A stretch of 64,000 bases of DNA, from contig CAUTJT010000008.1 in the NCBI GenBank assembly GCA_963539215.1, positions 1-64,000 of the forward strand. The letters are read 5' to 3'. The stretch comes from CAURNT01 sp963539215 (GTDB taxonomy: Bacteria; Fusobacteriota; Fusobacteriia; Fusobacteriales; Leptotrichiaceae). The notes under the pieces are model-generated. The model was not told the origin of the DNA, made no database searches, and saw only the letters and a program-made list of their open reading frames with translations. Every line of letters begins with the position of its first letter. The first letter of the stretch is position 1. Shown in pieces: positions 16,370-24,634 of this stretch. A program made the position numbers and the translations under genes.

Positions 16370-17082
16370 TTTTGTTCTTTTTTTATCTCTTCAAAAATTA
16401 AATAATAAGTATTAGCACTCCCTTTTTTTGCTTGTTCTACTCTTATTAAATTTAACTCAACAAGTTCTTTAATAGCATTTTGTAAAGGCTTAGGCTCAAC
16501 TATATTAAACTTATCACACAGTTTTTTATAACTGAATTTAAAACATTTTTCCCCTTTAATGTCCTTAAATTTAGAATGTTTCCACAAATCAAAGAATATT
16601 ATATATAGTGGTAATGTATGCTTATATTTTCCCCATTGTATAATGAATTCAATTACACTTTTAGGCACTTGATAAAATTTCTCCATTTTATAAACATTAT
16701 TTTCACAATATAACTTTATAACTTGTTTTCTAAAACTATTTTTTGCAACATCTCTACCTTTTTTCTTTAAAAAAGCTAAACCTTTATTTGTGTTTTTCTC
16801 TTTCTTTCGCTCTTTGATTTCTACTACATCATTAACATTTTTATCGGTTAGGCTTTTATCGTTTTTACTTTCTTCAATATTGCTTTTAGTTATATTAGTT
16901 ATTTCAGTATCTTTAGTTATATTTTCCTCGATATCATTTTTAACTATATCAGTTATTTTAGTATCTTTAATTTCTATATTGCTAAACTTTTTAAATGTAT
17001 TAATATAACTAACATTTTTAAACCTTTCAGCTCGGGCTTTATTTAGTTTTTCTTGCAACTCTTTTATTTTAATATCATTCAT
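16357..17082 (-). CDS. candidate replication initiator, winged-helix protein
   Basis: A 241-residue basic protein. Residues 1-110 are Lys/Asp/Thr-rich with DITxNI(E/K)x-type low-complexity repeats (KDTKITDIVKND, KDTEITNITKSN). Residues 125-240 look like a helical domain followed by a winged helix: FSYKKLCDKFNIVEPKPLQNAIKELVELNLIRVEQAKKGSANTYYLI. This arrangement is common in RepA-type and phage O-type initiators. Support comes from the iterons at its 3' end, its place right after the cro-like gene, and the missing alternative initiator in the element. A transcription regulator is the main alternative. Confidence 0.55.
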   Translation of the reverse strand: MNDIKIKELQEKLNKARAERFKNVSYINTFKKFSNIEIKDTKITDIVKNDIEENITKDTEITNITKSNIEESKNDKSLTDKNVNDVVEIKERKKEKNTNKGLAFLKKKGRDVAKNSFRKQVIKLYCENNVYKMEKFYQVPKSVIEFIIQWGKYKHTLPLYIIFFDLWKHSKFKDIKGEKCFKFSYKKLCDKFNIVEPKPLQNAIKELVELNLIRVEQAKKGSANTYYLIFEEIKKEQKYGY

Positions 17083-17090
17083 TTAAACCC

Positions 17091-17300
17091 CTATTCAAAA
17101 AATATTTTTTCTACCTCTTCCATATTTAAACAAAGTATCTTTTTTATTTTCTTTACTTCATTTAGTTTAAAATCTCTTGTACCACTCATTTTGTTATATA
17201 AATTTTGTTTAGTAGTTCCACACATTTTACAAAAACTAGTAATGTCTAATCCCTCTAAACAAATTTTAGATTTTAACAATCTTATTTGATATTCTTTCAT
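17091..17300 (-). CDS. Cro-like XRE helix-turn-helix protein
   Basis: A 69-residue protein with one HTH: GLDITSFCKMCGTTKQNLYNKMSGTRDFKLNEVKKI. It faces away from the CI-like regulator across a shared control region and has a strong ribosome site (AGGAGG). Small size and position suggest the Cro role of the switch, controlling the rep operon. The palindrome TTAAGTCGACTTAA between its promoter and start codon is the likely operator. Confidence 0.75.
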   Translation of the reverse strand: MKEYQIRLLKSKICLEGLDITSFCKMCGTTKQNLYNKMSGTRDFKLNEVKKIKKILCLNMEEVEKIFFE

Positions 17301-17320
17301 TTTTTAACCTCCTGTTTATT

Positions 17321-17334
17321 TTAAGTCGACTTAA
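17321..17334. promoter_or_regulatory. palindromic operator of the element switch
   Basis: A perfect 14-base palindrome, TTAAGTCGACTTAA, overlaps the -10 edge of the leftward promoter and lies upstream of the cro-like start codon. This is the expected place for repressor binding. Confidence 0.65.
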
Positions 17335-17362
17335 TTTTAACATATTGTTTAAAATTTAGCAA
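17334..17362 (-). promoter_or_regulatory. leftward promoter of the cro-rep operon
   Basis: On the minus strand TTGCTA (17357-17362), 17 bases, TAAAAT (17334-17339). Confidence 0.65.
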
Positions 17363-17388
17363 CACTTTTTAAGAAAAATAATTAAAAA

Positions 17389-17417
17389 TTGACTTTTAGT
17401 AAACTTAATGTTAAAAT
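17389..17417 (+). promoter_or_regulatory. rightward promoter of the CI-like gene
   Basis: TTGACT (17389-17394), 17 bases, TAAAAT (17412-17417), 35 bases before the chosen start. The TTG at 17389 that could be read as a start codon is the -35 box. Confidence 0.7.
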
Positions 17418-17451
17418 AATTATAAAATTAAATATAGTTAGTGGGTATATT

Positions 17452-18165
17452 ATGTTAAATGAAAAAATAGGAGAATTGATAAAAAATAAAAGAATAGAGT
17501 TAGGGCTTTCTCAAGATAAATTGGCTAAACTTATGGGCTTTAAAAATCGTACAAGTATTTTTAAAATTGAAAAAGGTATCGCTAGTATCACAATAGAACA
17601 ATTACAAGAATTTTCTAAAGTATTGAAATTAGATTTTGAAGATGTATTGAAAATGCTTTTACTTAATGGGTATGGAGAATTTTTTAATCTTAAAATTATT
17701 ACAAATAAATCTAATTATAGCATTGATAAAGAAGCAAAAACAAAACTTATTGAATTAGCTAATAATTATTTTTATAACGGTATCAATAGTGAGTTTTTCC
17801 AAGACTTAATAACGTTAGGACAATTAGAAAAAATACACAAATATACTTTACCTTTCAATGCTTTAAGCAATGATAAGGATATTATAGATTTTTGTTATAG
17901 ATATAATTTAATTAGCATTAACTACTTAGCTGAAATTTTAAATCTTGAAAATGTGCCAAATCTTACTGATAAGGATATAGAAAAATTTATAAGTGAGAGT
18001 TTAGGTAATGAAAATATACAAAGTGATTTTAACTTTTCAAGTAATGAAAATATACAAAATATACAAAAAGAAATAATCAATATAACAACTGAAATTGATA
18101 ATATAGATACAGTAGAGGATATTAGAGATATAGCACAATTAAAGCTAAACAAGATAAAGAAATAA
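17452..18165 (+). CDS. XRE family repressor, CI-like
   Basis: About 237 residues. An N-terminal HTH (IGELIKNKRIELGLSQDKLAKLMGFKNRTSIFKIEKG) is followed by a long C-terminal region without a peptidase signature, so no LexA-type self-cleavage is evident. The C-terminus has repeated SSNENIQ / NFSSNENIQN segments. The ATG at 17452 is preceded by AGTGGGTATATT, almost the same as the leader of the integrase start (GAGGGTATATATT). It is divergent from the cro-like gene and lies ahead of the integrase; it most likely keeps the element silent. Confidence 0.8.
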   Translation: MLNEKIGELIKNKRIELGLSQDKLAKLMGFKNRTSIFKIEKGIASITIEQLQEFSKVLKLDFEDVLKMLLLNGYGEFFNLKIITNKSNYSIDKEAKTKLIELANNYFYNGINSEFFQDLITLGQLEKIHKYTLPFNALSNDKDIIDFCYRYNLISINYLAEILNLENVPNLTDKDIEKFISESLGNENIQSDFNFSSNENIQNIQKEIINITTEIDNIDTVEDIRDIAQLKLNKIKK

Positions 18166-18293
18166 GCTAATATTTTAAGCTACAAGCTATGAGAATTAAA
18201 TAAGGCTTATAATTTAACCTTGAAACTATTTTCGTGCTTGTATGTGCTTATATTAGCTTTAAATGTGATTTTTGAAAAAAGAGGGTATATATT

Positions 18294-19325
18294 ATGGCGA
18301 GTTTTAAAAAATTGGATAGTGGTAAATGGCTTGTAAAGTTTTATTGTAAAGACCATAACGGCAATAATAGACAAGTTAAAAAAGAGGGCCTAAGTAGTAA
18401 AAAAGAGGCCCAACAGTTTATGGATAATTATTTAGCAAAGTATAGAGGAATAGAGAATATTACGATAAATCAACTTATAAATGAGTTTTTAGAGTATAAG
18501 AAAAATAAAAAACTAAACACTAGAAAAGGCTACACGAGAAATATTAACCATATCTTAAGTAATTTTAATAGTGATATATTAGTTGCGAGCATTACTGAAA
18601 AGCAATTACTAACTTTTTTGAATAAATTAAACGATAGACCTACAGCACAAAAAAATTTAAAAACTTTTTTAAGTTCTCTTTTTGAATACGCTATCACTTA
18701 TCATAATTTAAAAGCTAACCCTATTAAAAAAATAAAGTTAGAGAGCATAGAGGATACTAAACAAGAAAAAGAGATATATACACTAGAGGACTTCAAGATA
18801 TTAGATAACTTACTGATAAATCATAAGAATAAATCGGCTAGAATTTATTTTAATTTACTGTATTTCAGTGGAGCTAGACCTGGAGAGATAGCAAGTCTAA
18901 CTGTTAAAGATATAGACTTCAACAACAATACAATCAACATCAATAAAACAAGAATAAGTTTAAAAGTTTCTAATACTCCAAAAAATAAAAGTAGTTATCG
19001 TATTATAACAATACCTAAAAATGTAATGGACTTATTGAGAGAGTATACTGATACATTACCTAATATAGAGGACTTGTATATATTTAATATTAAAGATTAC
19101 TACAATATTGTATTAAAAAATATGATTTCTAAAAATAATTTAGCACACATTACATTACACGGCTTTAGACACTCGCATGCTAGTTTATTGATTAAGAGAG
19201 GTATACCAATCACTGATATATCAAAAAGACTAGGACGCAAAAACCCACAAATAACATTATCAACTTATTCACATTTTTATAATGATACTAACGATAACAT
19301 CATTAACTTATTAGAAAATTTATAA
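18294..19325 (+). CDS. int: tyrosine-type site-specific integrase
   Basis: A 343-residue phage-type integrase. An N-terminal AP2-like arm-binding domain (SFKKLDSGKWLVKFYCKDHNGNN) leads to a SAM-like core-binding domain (about 57-150) and the catalytic domain. The catalytic residues visible are the Arg in SGARPGEIASL (about 200), a mid-domain Lys, HGFRHSHAS (His-x-x-Arg, about 290), and the nucleophile Tyr in STYSHFY near the C-terminus. It ends 35 bases before the right arm repeat, as expected of an integrase next to attR. Confidence 0.95.
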   Translation: MASFKKLDSGKWLVKFYCKDHNGNNRQVKKEGLSSKKEAQQFMDNYLAKYRGIENITINQLINEFLEYKKNKKLNTRKGYTRNINHILSNFNSDILVASITEKQLLTFLNKLNDRPTAQKNLKTFLSSLFEYAITYHNLKANPIKKIKLESIEDTKQEKEIYTLEDFKILDNLLINHKNKSARIYFNLLYFSGARPGEIASLTVKDIDFNNNTININKTRISLKVSNTPKNKSSYRIITIPKNVMDLLREYTDTLPNIEDLYIFNIKDYYNIVLKNMISKNNLAHITLHGFRHSHASLLIKRGIPITDISKRLGRKNPQITLSTYSHFYNDTNDNIINLLENL

Positions 19326-19359
19326 TAAAAAAAATACTAATTTTAATGATTTTTAATTT

Positions 19360-19378
19360 TTTAGTACGATATTAGTAC
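19360..19378 (+). repeat. integrase-type arm repeat, right copy
   Basis: An exact copy of the 19-base sequence at 12860-12878; here it is extended by a further GA that completes a second TTAGTACGA unit. Confidence 0.6.
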
Positions 19379-19435
19379 GATTTTTCTTTTTTAATCACTA
19401 GAAAACCCCTATAAATAAAAGAAATTTTGATTTTT

Positions 19436-19452
19436 AATTGTATTTTTAAACT
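19436..19452 (+). repeat. attR candidate, 17-base core
   Basis: An exact copy of the sequence at 12744-12760. It contains the whole -35 box of sppA. Confidence 0.7.
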
Positions 19453-19466
19453 AAATATGTTAAAAT
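19438..19466 (+). promoter_or_regulatory. promoter of sppA, overlapping attR
   Basis: TTGTAT (19438-19443), 17 bases, TAAAAT (19461-19466). The -35 box and half of the spacer lie within the repeat core, the -10 outside it. Confidence 0.65.
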
Positions 19467-19488
19467 ATTTAAAATGAAAGGAGTCATA

Positions 19489-21246
19489 ATGAAAACTGTT
19501 TTAAACATAATAAAAAAATTTTTAATTTATACTTTAAAAAAGATATATTCTTTTTTAATATATATGTCATTAACATTTATTACATTTGCTATAATAATAG
19601 GAGCATTCATTGCAAATAGTAAAAATGAAAGTAATCTAACACTAAAATACAATAATTTAATAATATCAGATATTGATATACCTCAAGAAGATAAGTTTTA
19701 TAATTCATTAGACTATATAGAAGGAAAAAAAGTTACTTTTTCTGAAGTTTATAGAGCAATAAATTATGCTATTAATGATGATAATATTTCAAATATTTTT
19801 ATAAATCTTGATACCACTACATTTTCTACTTCACAATTAGAGGAACTTACTCCTTTATTTAACAAATTGAAAGAAAAAAAGAAAAAAGTTATTGCATATG
19901 GTGAAACTCTAGATAATTCTTCTTATTCAGTAGGACTATTAGCAGATGAAATAGTAGTTCCAAAAACTGAAAATACTGATATACATCTAGGTGGTTATTC
20001 TATATCTAATATGTATTTTAAAAATATACTTGATAAGTTTGGTGTTAAATTTGAAGTTATACATGTCGGGTCACATAAATCATACGGTGAAGAATATTAT
20101 AGAGAAAATATAAGCCCTGAACAAAAAGAAACTTTAACAAGAATGTATGATAAAAAATTAGATAATTATATTTCAAATATATCTAAAGTTAGAAAAATTG
20201 ATGAAAATACGGTAAAAAATAAATTATTAAATGGAGAGTATGCTCTAATTAGTCCTAAGACTGCACGTGATTTATCTATAGTTGATACTTTAGAAGATTA
20301 TGAAGATTTAACTAATAATTTAAACATAAAAGATGATAATTCTATATCTATCCAAAACTATATATCAAAAGTCACTGAAAATAATAATTCAAATAATAAA
20401 ATAGCTGTAATATATTTAGATGGTGATATTGATTCTGTATCTTCTTCATATGGAAACACAAATATTAGTAGTGATAATTTCAAATCTAAATTAGATAAAG
20501 CACTTCAAATAGAAGGACTTAAAGGTATAGTTATCAGAATAAATTCTGGTGGAGGTTCTGCATTCGATTCTAAAAAAATATATGATATGATAGTTAAACT
20601 TGATATTCCTGTATACGTATCTATAGGTAATATAGCCGCAAGTGGTGGTTACTATATATCAAGTGCAGCAGATAAAATATTTATAGAAAACTTTGGTCTA
20701 ACAGGTTCTATCGGAGTTGTAACAATGATTCCTAAATATGTTGGTACATTAAATAAATTTAATGTTAATGTCAATCATATTACACGTGGTAAATATTTAA
20801 ATATAACAGATCCGAGTGTAGAATTAACAAATGAAGATAGATTAGCATATATGGGTAGATTAGAAGCCGTTTACAACGAATTTAAAAACGATATATTACT
20901 TAAGAGAGTTAACCTTACTCCTGATACTCTTGAATACGCTGCTCAAGGTAAGGTATGGTTAGGTATGGAAGCGAAAGAATTAAAATTAGTAGATGAAATT
21001 GGTGGTCTTTTTGATACTATTGATCATTTACAAAATGATTTAAAATTAGATAATAATTACTCTATAATAGATATATACTCTACACAAGAATACACTAATA
21101 TTACTGATATATTTAAAAGTAGTTTAGGTATATTAAAATTTAAGAACAAAATTAATTTTGATTTTTTAGAAAATCAATTACAATTTATATTAAATCAAAA
21201 TTCAAAACCTATGTTTTATGAACCTATGCAAAATTTGGAATTTTAA
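19489..21246 (+). CDS. sppA: signal peptide peptidase SppA, long (67K) type
   Basis: About 585 residues, a membrane-anchored serine protease of family S49 that degrades cleaved signal peptides. There is one N-terminal transmembrane helix (about 20-42) and two S49 repeats. The first repeat carries the catalytic Lys in VGSHKSYGEEYYRENISPE, and the second the Ser in GNIAASGGYYISSAADKI. The start at 19489 is chosen because AAAGGAG lies six bases upstream; an ATG at 19474 overlaps that ribosome site. It was divergent from pdxS before the element inserted. Confidence 0.93.
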   Translation: MKTVLNIIKKFLIYTLKKIYSFLIYMSLTFITFAIIIGAFIANSKNESNLTLKYNNLIISDIDIPQEDKFYNSLDYIEGKKVTFSEVYRAINYAINDDNISNIFINLDTTTFSTSQLEELTPLFNKLKEKKKKVIAYGETLDNSSYSVGLLADEIVVPKTENTDIHLGGYSISNMYFKNILDKFGVKFEVIHVGSHKSYGEEYYRENISPEQKETLTRMYDKKLDNYISNISKVRKIDENTVKNKLLNGEYALISPKTARDLSIVDTLEDYEDLTNNLNIKDDNSISIQNYISKVTENNNSNNKIAVIYLDGDIDSVSSSYGNTNISSDNFKSKLDKALQIEGLKGIVIRINSGGGSAFDSKKIYDMIVKLDIPVYVSIGNIAASGGYYISSAADKIFIENFGLTGSIGVVTMIPKYVGTLNKFNVNVNHITRGKYLNITDPSVELTNEDRLAYMGRLEAVYNEFKNDILLKRVNLTPDTLEYAAQGKVWLGMEAKELKLVDEIGGLFDTIDHLQNDLKLDNNYSIIDIYSTQEYTNITDIFKSSLGILKFKNKINFDFLENQLQFILNQNSKPMFYEPMQNLEF

Positions 21247-21264
21247 GGGCTTATGCCCTTTTTT
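21245..21264 (+). terminator. terminator of sppA
   Basis: Stem AAGGGC / GCCCTT with a four-base loop and a T run directly after the stop codon. Confidence 0.85.
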
Positions 21265-21307
21265 CTATTAAAATGATAACATTTTAATAAATTTTAAATT
21301 CTTTTTA

Positions 21308-21345
21308 TTGTTTTTTTAATTTTTTTGTGTTATACTTATAACACA
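21308..21345 (+). promoter_or_regulatory. promoter and operator of the response regulator gene
   Basis: TTGTTT (21308-21313), 17 bases, TATACT (21331-21336). A perfect inverted repeat of nine bases per arm, TGTGTTATA-ct-TATAACACA (21326-21345), covers the -10 box. A regulator bound there would block the promoter, which suggests autoregulation. Confidence 0.65.
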
Positions 21346-21371
21346 GCTCAAGACAAGAGGAGAGATCAAAT

Positions 21372-22040
21372 ATGAACATACTATACTACACTTGGGATAA
21401 TTCCAAGTATATTAATGAATTAGAAAAAATAGGAATTGATGTAACTGTAACAAATGATTCAGAGATAGTTATTTCTGAATTAAAAAAAAGTAATTATAAC
21501 ATTTTAATAATAGATACTATAAGCGTTGTTAGCTATAAAAATCTATTCCAATATATGTATAATGAAAATTTAAATATTATTCCTATAGCCATAACTGAAC
21601 CAAACAATAAGTTTATAATTGGAGAGGCAATGACTCTTGGTTTAGTTGACTATATATACAACACATTAACTCCCGATGAATTCATAAACAAAATAAAGGG
21701 AATAAGATATCTTCTTACTAAAGAAAAAAGTGATTTACCTAGTAATATTCTAAAAATTAAAGATTTAGTATATAATACTAGTACTAGAGAAGCTAAGCGT
21801 GGAAACGAAGAGTTTAATTTAACTTTAAAAGAAGGTAAATTACTTGAAATCTTAATATTTAATAAAAATAAAGTTGTAAGTCGTGAAGAAATATTTGAGA
21901 AAATATGGAACAGAGATGAAACTCAAGATAAAAATATAGGAGATGTATATATTACTTTCCTAAGAAGAAAATTAGATAATAAATTTGAAGATAAATTAAT
22001 AAAAACTGTTAGAAATGTTGGATACATGATAAAAGAATAA
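21372..22040 (+). CDS. OmpR-type response regulator with atypical receiver
   Basis: A 222-residue protein with an N-terminal receiver-like fold and a C-terminal OmpR/PhoB winged helix (LTLKEGKLLEILIFNKNKVVSREEIFEKIW ... VYITFLRRKLDNKFE ... VRNVGYMIKE). The presumed phospho-acceptor Asp is in NILIIDT (about residue 48). The usual N-terminal acidic pair is replaced by YYTWDN, and the conserved lysine before the last helix is missing (YIYNTLTPDEF). No histidine kinase gene is adjacent. It may work without phosphorylation. The next gene begins 22 bases after its stop. Confidence 0.85.
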   Translation: MNILYYTWDNSKYINELEKIGIDVTVTNDSEIVISELKKSNYNILIIDTISVVSYKNLFQYMYNENLNIIPIAITEPNNKFIIGEAMTLGLVDYIYNTLTPDEFINKIKGIRYLLTKEKSDLPSNILKIKDLVYNTSTREAKRGNEEFNLTLKEGKLLEILIFNKNKVVSREEIFEKIWNRDETQDKNIGDVYITFLRRKLDNKFEDKLIKTVRNVGYMIKE

Positions 22041-22062
22041 ATATAATATTGAGGTGATACAT

Positions 22063-22599
22063 TTGAAAAAATACTTAAAATATATATTTTTAATAATATT
22101 AATATCATCATCTTTAATATTATATAAACAATATATTTCAAGTGATGTAAAAGTTAAAGTTATTAATAATAATATATATAAAAATAAGATAATAGATGAT
22201 GTGATAGAATCACTAAACTTAAAATTCAAAAATTCTAAATTTAAATTAAGTGAATTTGAAAATAATGAAATAAATTCTATAATATATTTCACATCACAGA
22301 TATATAATTTTGATGAAGCATACTTCATCATTGAATATAATAACTTTGAAGTGAGAAAAATTAATTTTTATTTCAACAACATAAAAAACAATAATTTTGA
22401 TGATGTTACTGAAATAATATCAAAACTTATAGAAGTTTCCGATAATTCAATAAATAGTTCTACTTCACATAAAATAATACTAAATATGATGAACAAATTT
22501 AAAAAATCTAACTATAATGTAAGTTTAATATATAGTAACGGTTTAACATATTCTCTAACTATAAAAAATAATAATAGTTTAGAGTTTAATATTTCTTAA
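22063..22599 (+). CDS. small membrane-anchored protein of unknown function
   Basis: About 178 residues, not recognised. One N-terminal hydrophobic helix (YLKYIFLIILISSSLILY) is followed by an Asn/Ile/Lys-rich extracytoplasmic domain. I read the start as TTG at 22063, because GAGGTG is placed six bases before it; a GTG at 22054 is part of that ribosome site. It shares a transcript with the response regulator and may be its sensor partner or its target, but no sensor domain is recognisable. Confidence 0.7.
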   Translation: MKKYLKYIFLIILISSSLILYKQYISSDVKVKVINNNIYKNKIIDDVIESLNLKFKNSKFKLSEFENNEINSIIYFTSQIYNFDEAYFIIEYNNFEVRKINFYFNNIKNNNFDDVTEIISKLIEVSDNSINSSTSHKIILNMMNKFKKSNYNVSLIYSNGLTYSLTIKNNNSLEFNIS

Positions 22600-22664
22600 T
22601 AATACTAAATTTTTTTTAATAAAAAATACTTTGATCAACAAATAAAAATATCATTTAACACTGA

Positions 22665-22700
22665 ATACAAGAGAGTTTTAACCTCTTGTATTTTTATTTT
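22665..22700 (+). terminator. terminator after the regulator-membrane protein unit
   Basis: Stem ATACAAGAG / CTCTTGTAT with a nine-base loop, followed by TTTTATTTTTTTT. Confidence 0.85.
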
Positions 22701-22731
22701 TTTTAGTGTAGAATAATAAAAAAAGGAGGAT

Positions 22732-23334
22732 ATGATGAAAAAGTTTTTAAAATTAATAATGCTTGTAGCATTAATGACATGTACTGTTTTTGCTGGTTCT
22801 CAAAAATATAAAAAACCAGAATTCACAAGTTTTAAGGAATATAAGGTAGTTGATACTGTTCATAATATTCCTATGAGTTTAAAATTAGGAATATCTGAAG
22901 GTAAAGATCTTTTATATATTCCGGGTTATGGAAGAATATTCTTAGAAAAAACTGATTATGGTTACAGAGATATTAACAATAATATGGATGTTTTTGTTAA
23001 AAATAATGGAAGTATTGAAATTAAAGCAAATGTAACTATGATAGATTTAAACTTCATGTACCCTGATAAATATAAAAAAGGTGAATTCTATCATTCACTT
23101 TCTGGTTTCTTACATTCTCACGTATACCCTATGATTGAAGAAAATAAAATAAAAATTGGTGAAGATACATTTAATGTAAGAAAAAGTGTTAATGATTTTG
23201 ATAAATCTGTAATTTATAAGGAAGAAAATGGTAAATTTACTGTTCTTTATCTTCCAAACTGGTCAAGAGATAATTTATCTTTACCAGATCTTGCAGAATT
23301 TAAATTCACTGTAAATCTTGAAGAAGTAAAATAA
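22732..23334 (+). CDS. exported protein of unknown function
   Basis: A 200-residue protein with a clear signal peptide (KKFLKLIMLVALMTCTVFAGS; the Ala-Gly junction fits signal peptidase I). The mature part is rich in aromatic residues and beta-type segments (PMSLKLGIS, LLYIPGYGRIFLEK, FTVLYLPNW) with no motif I recognise. A strong ribosome site (AAAGGAGG) precedes the start. It stands alone between terminators, so it is likely a single-gene unit for a periplasmic or surface protein. Confidence 0.75.
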   Translation: MMKKFLKLIMLVALMTCTVFAGSQKYKKPEFTSFKEYKVVDTVHNIPMSLKLGISEGKDLLYIPGYGRIFLEKTDYGYRDINNNMDVFVKNNGSIEIKANVTMIDLNFMYPDKYKKGEFYHSLSGFLHSHVYPMIEENKIKIGEDTFNVRKSVNDFDKSVIYKEENGKFTVLYLPNWSRDNLSLPDLAEFKFTVNLEEVK

Positions 23335-23404
23335 CCTAAAACTTAATAATGTTATGTATCTAGAATTTAGATACAGCTTTTCATAAATGAACTCTAATAT
23401 TAAT

Positions 23405-23462
23405 AAAAATATGCATCTTTAAACTTTTAATTTCATAATCTAGTTTATCGATGCATATTTTA
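23405..23462 (-). terminator. terminator of nagA
   Basis: AAATATGCATC pairs with GATGCATATTT around a 32-base insert. On the minus strand TTTTTATT follows. Confidence 0.6.
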
Positions 23463-23479
23463 TATAATTTTATAAATCT

Positions 23480-24634
23480 TTAATATTTAGTAAGTTGCCC
23501 TTTTGCTATTGTTCCTTCAACAACAAAATCTTCATTATAATAAGTTAAATCTGCTATATATCCCTCTTTTATATATCCATATCTATCATCAACTTGTACT
23601 GCTTTTGCTGGATAAGATGTTGCCATTCTTAAAGCTTCTTCTTCACTAATTTTAACTTCTTTAACTAGGTTTTTAACTCCTGTTATCATATCAAGTGCTG
23701 AACCACCCAATGTTCCAGATTCAGTAGCACATCTTCCATCTTTATAATAAACTTTATGTCCTTCAAACATGAAATATTCCATATTAGTTCCCATAGGAGA
23801 AACTGCATCAGTCACTAAATATAATTTTGATCTAAGAACTTCTTTTACTACTCTAACTGATGGGTAACTAGCATGTAATCCATCTACTATAATCCCACAA
23901 TTCATATTTTTATTATCTAAAAGATAACCAACAACTCCTGGCTCTCTTGAATCAAATGGACGCATAGCATTAAATAAATGTGTAGCATTTCTATAATATT
24001 TTTCTTTTTCCTTTATTTCTTCATAAAGAGCATTACTATGACCTATAGAAAGGTTTATTCCACTTTCATACAATTTTATTAAATGTTTTTCCAATGCTAC
24101 TTCAGGTGCAATAGTCATTATTTTAACACCTTCATATCCAACTTTAGCAATTGCTTCTATTACTTCATCAGATAAAACTCTTATATAATCAGGTCTGTGA
24201 ACACCTTTCTTTTCTAAACTAATATATGGTCCTTCTATATGAAGTCCTAAAACTCCTATTTCTTCTTTTTCATCTTTTAAATCTTCTATTAATTTTAATG
24301 CCTTTAATATTTTTTCATCAGGTGAAGTTATTAAAGTTGGAAGATAAGATGTTGCTCCAAATCTTTTATTAGTTTCATTCATTATTTCTAATGTTTCACG
24401 AGTAATTTCATCATTAAATAAAACTCCTCCACAACCATTTAATTGTAAATCTATAAATCCAGGAGATAATACTTTACCATCTATATCAATTACCTCATTG
24501 TTTTTTAAGTCCTCATCAGTTAAAAAAGATGTACTTGTTACTTTTTTAATTTTTCTACCTTCAATAATTACAGCATTTTCTGCTATAAATTTATCTCCAT
24601 CGAATATTTTAGCATTTTTAATTATCATAGTCAT
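23480..24634 (-). CDS. nagA: N-acetylglucosamine-6-phosphate deacetylase
   Basis: About 384 residues, an amidohydrolase that removes acetate from GlcNAc-6-phosphate in amino-sugar catabolism and wall recycling. It has the beta-sandwich start IKNAKIFDG, DLQLNGCGG, the metal-site HIEGPYIS (about 133-140), GHSNA, THLFNAM, and the catalytic Asp in LVTDAVSP. nagB is not in the window. The ATG at 24634 overlaps the stop of a five-codon leader ORF (TGATG), suggesting translational coupling; an ATG two codons later (24628) is also possible. Confidence 0.93.
   Translation of the reverse strand: MTMIIKNAKIFDGDKFIAENAVIIEGRKIKKVTSTSFLTDEDLKNNEVIDIDGKVLSPGFIDLQLNGCGGVLFNDEITRETLEIMNETNKRFGATSYLPTLITSPDEKILKALKLIEDLKDEKEEIGVLGLHIEGPYISLEKKGVHRPDYIRVLSDEVIEAIAKVGYEGVKIMTIAPEVALEKHLIKLYESGINLSIGHSNALYEEIKEKEKYYRNATHLFNAMRPFDSREPGVVGYLLDNKNMNCGIIVDGLHASYPSVRVVKEVLRSKLYLVTDAVSPMGTNMEYFMFEGHKVYYKDGRCATESGTLGGSALDMITGVKNLVKEVKISEEEALRMATSYPAKAVQVDDRYGYIKEGYIADLTYYNEDFVVEGTIAKGQLTKY

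Larger units (their letters stand above)
12744..19452. mobile_element. small integrated element, phage-satellite-like or cryptic island
   Basis: About 6.7 kb bounded by an exact 17-base direct repeat (12744-12760 and 19436-19452). It carries a tyrosine integrase next to the right end, a CI-like regulator in the same direction, and a divergent Cro-like gene. The Cro-like gene leads a minus-strand operon with a candidate replication protein, an excisionase-like HTH and three unknown small genes. The left 2 kb is non-coding. No capsid, terminase, lysis, relaxase or type IV secretion genes are present. The order (integrase and repressor divergent from cro/rep/xis with an iteron origin) resembles phage-inducible islands. 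It could also be a remnant of a larger prophage or integrative plasmid. Confidence 0.8.

Noticed and set aside
17389..17451. Longer N-terminus for the CI-like repressor from a TTG at 17389.
   Set aside because: That TTG is the -35 box of a good promoter, and the added residues do not fit an XRE protein.
12744..19452. Complete prophage or conjugative element.
   Set aside because: No terminase, capsid, portal, tail, lysis, relaxase or secretion genes are found in the whole interval.
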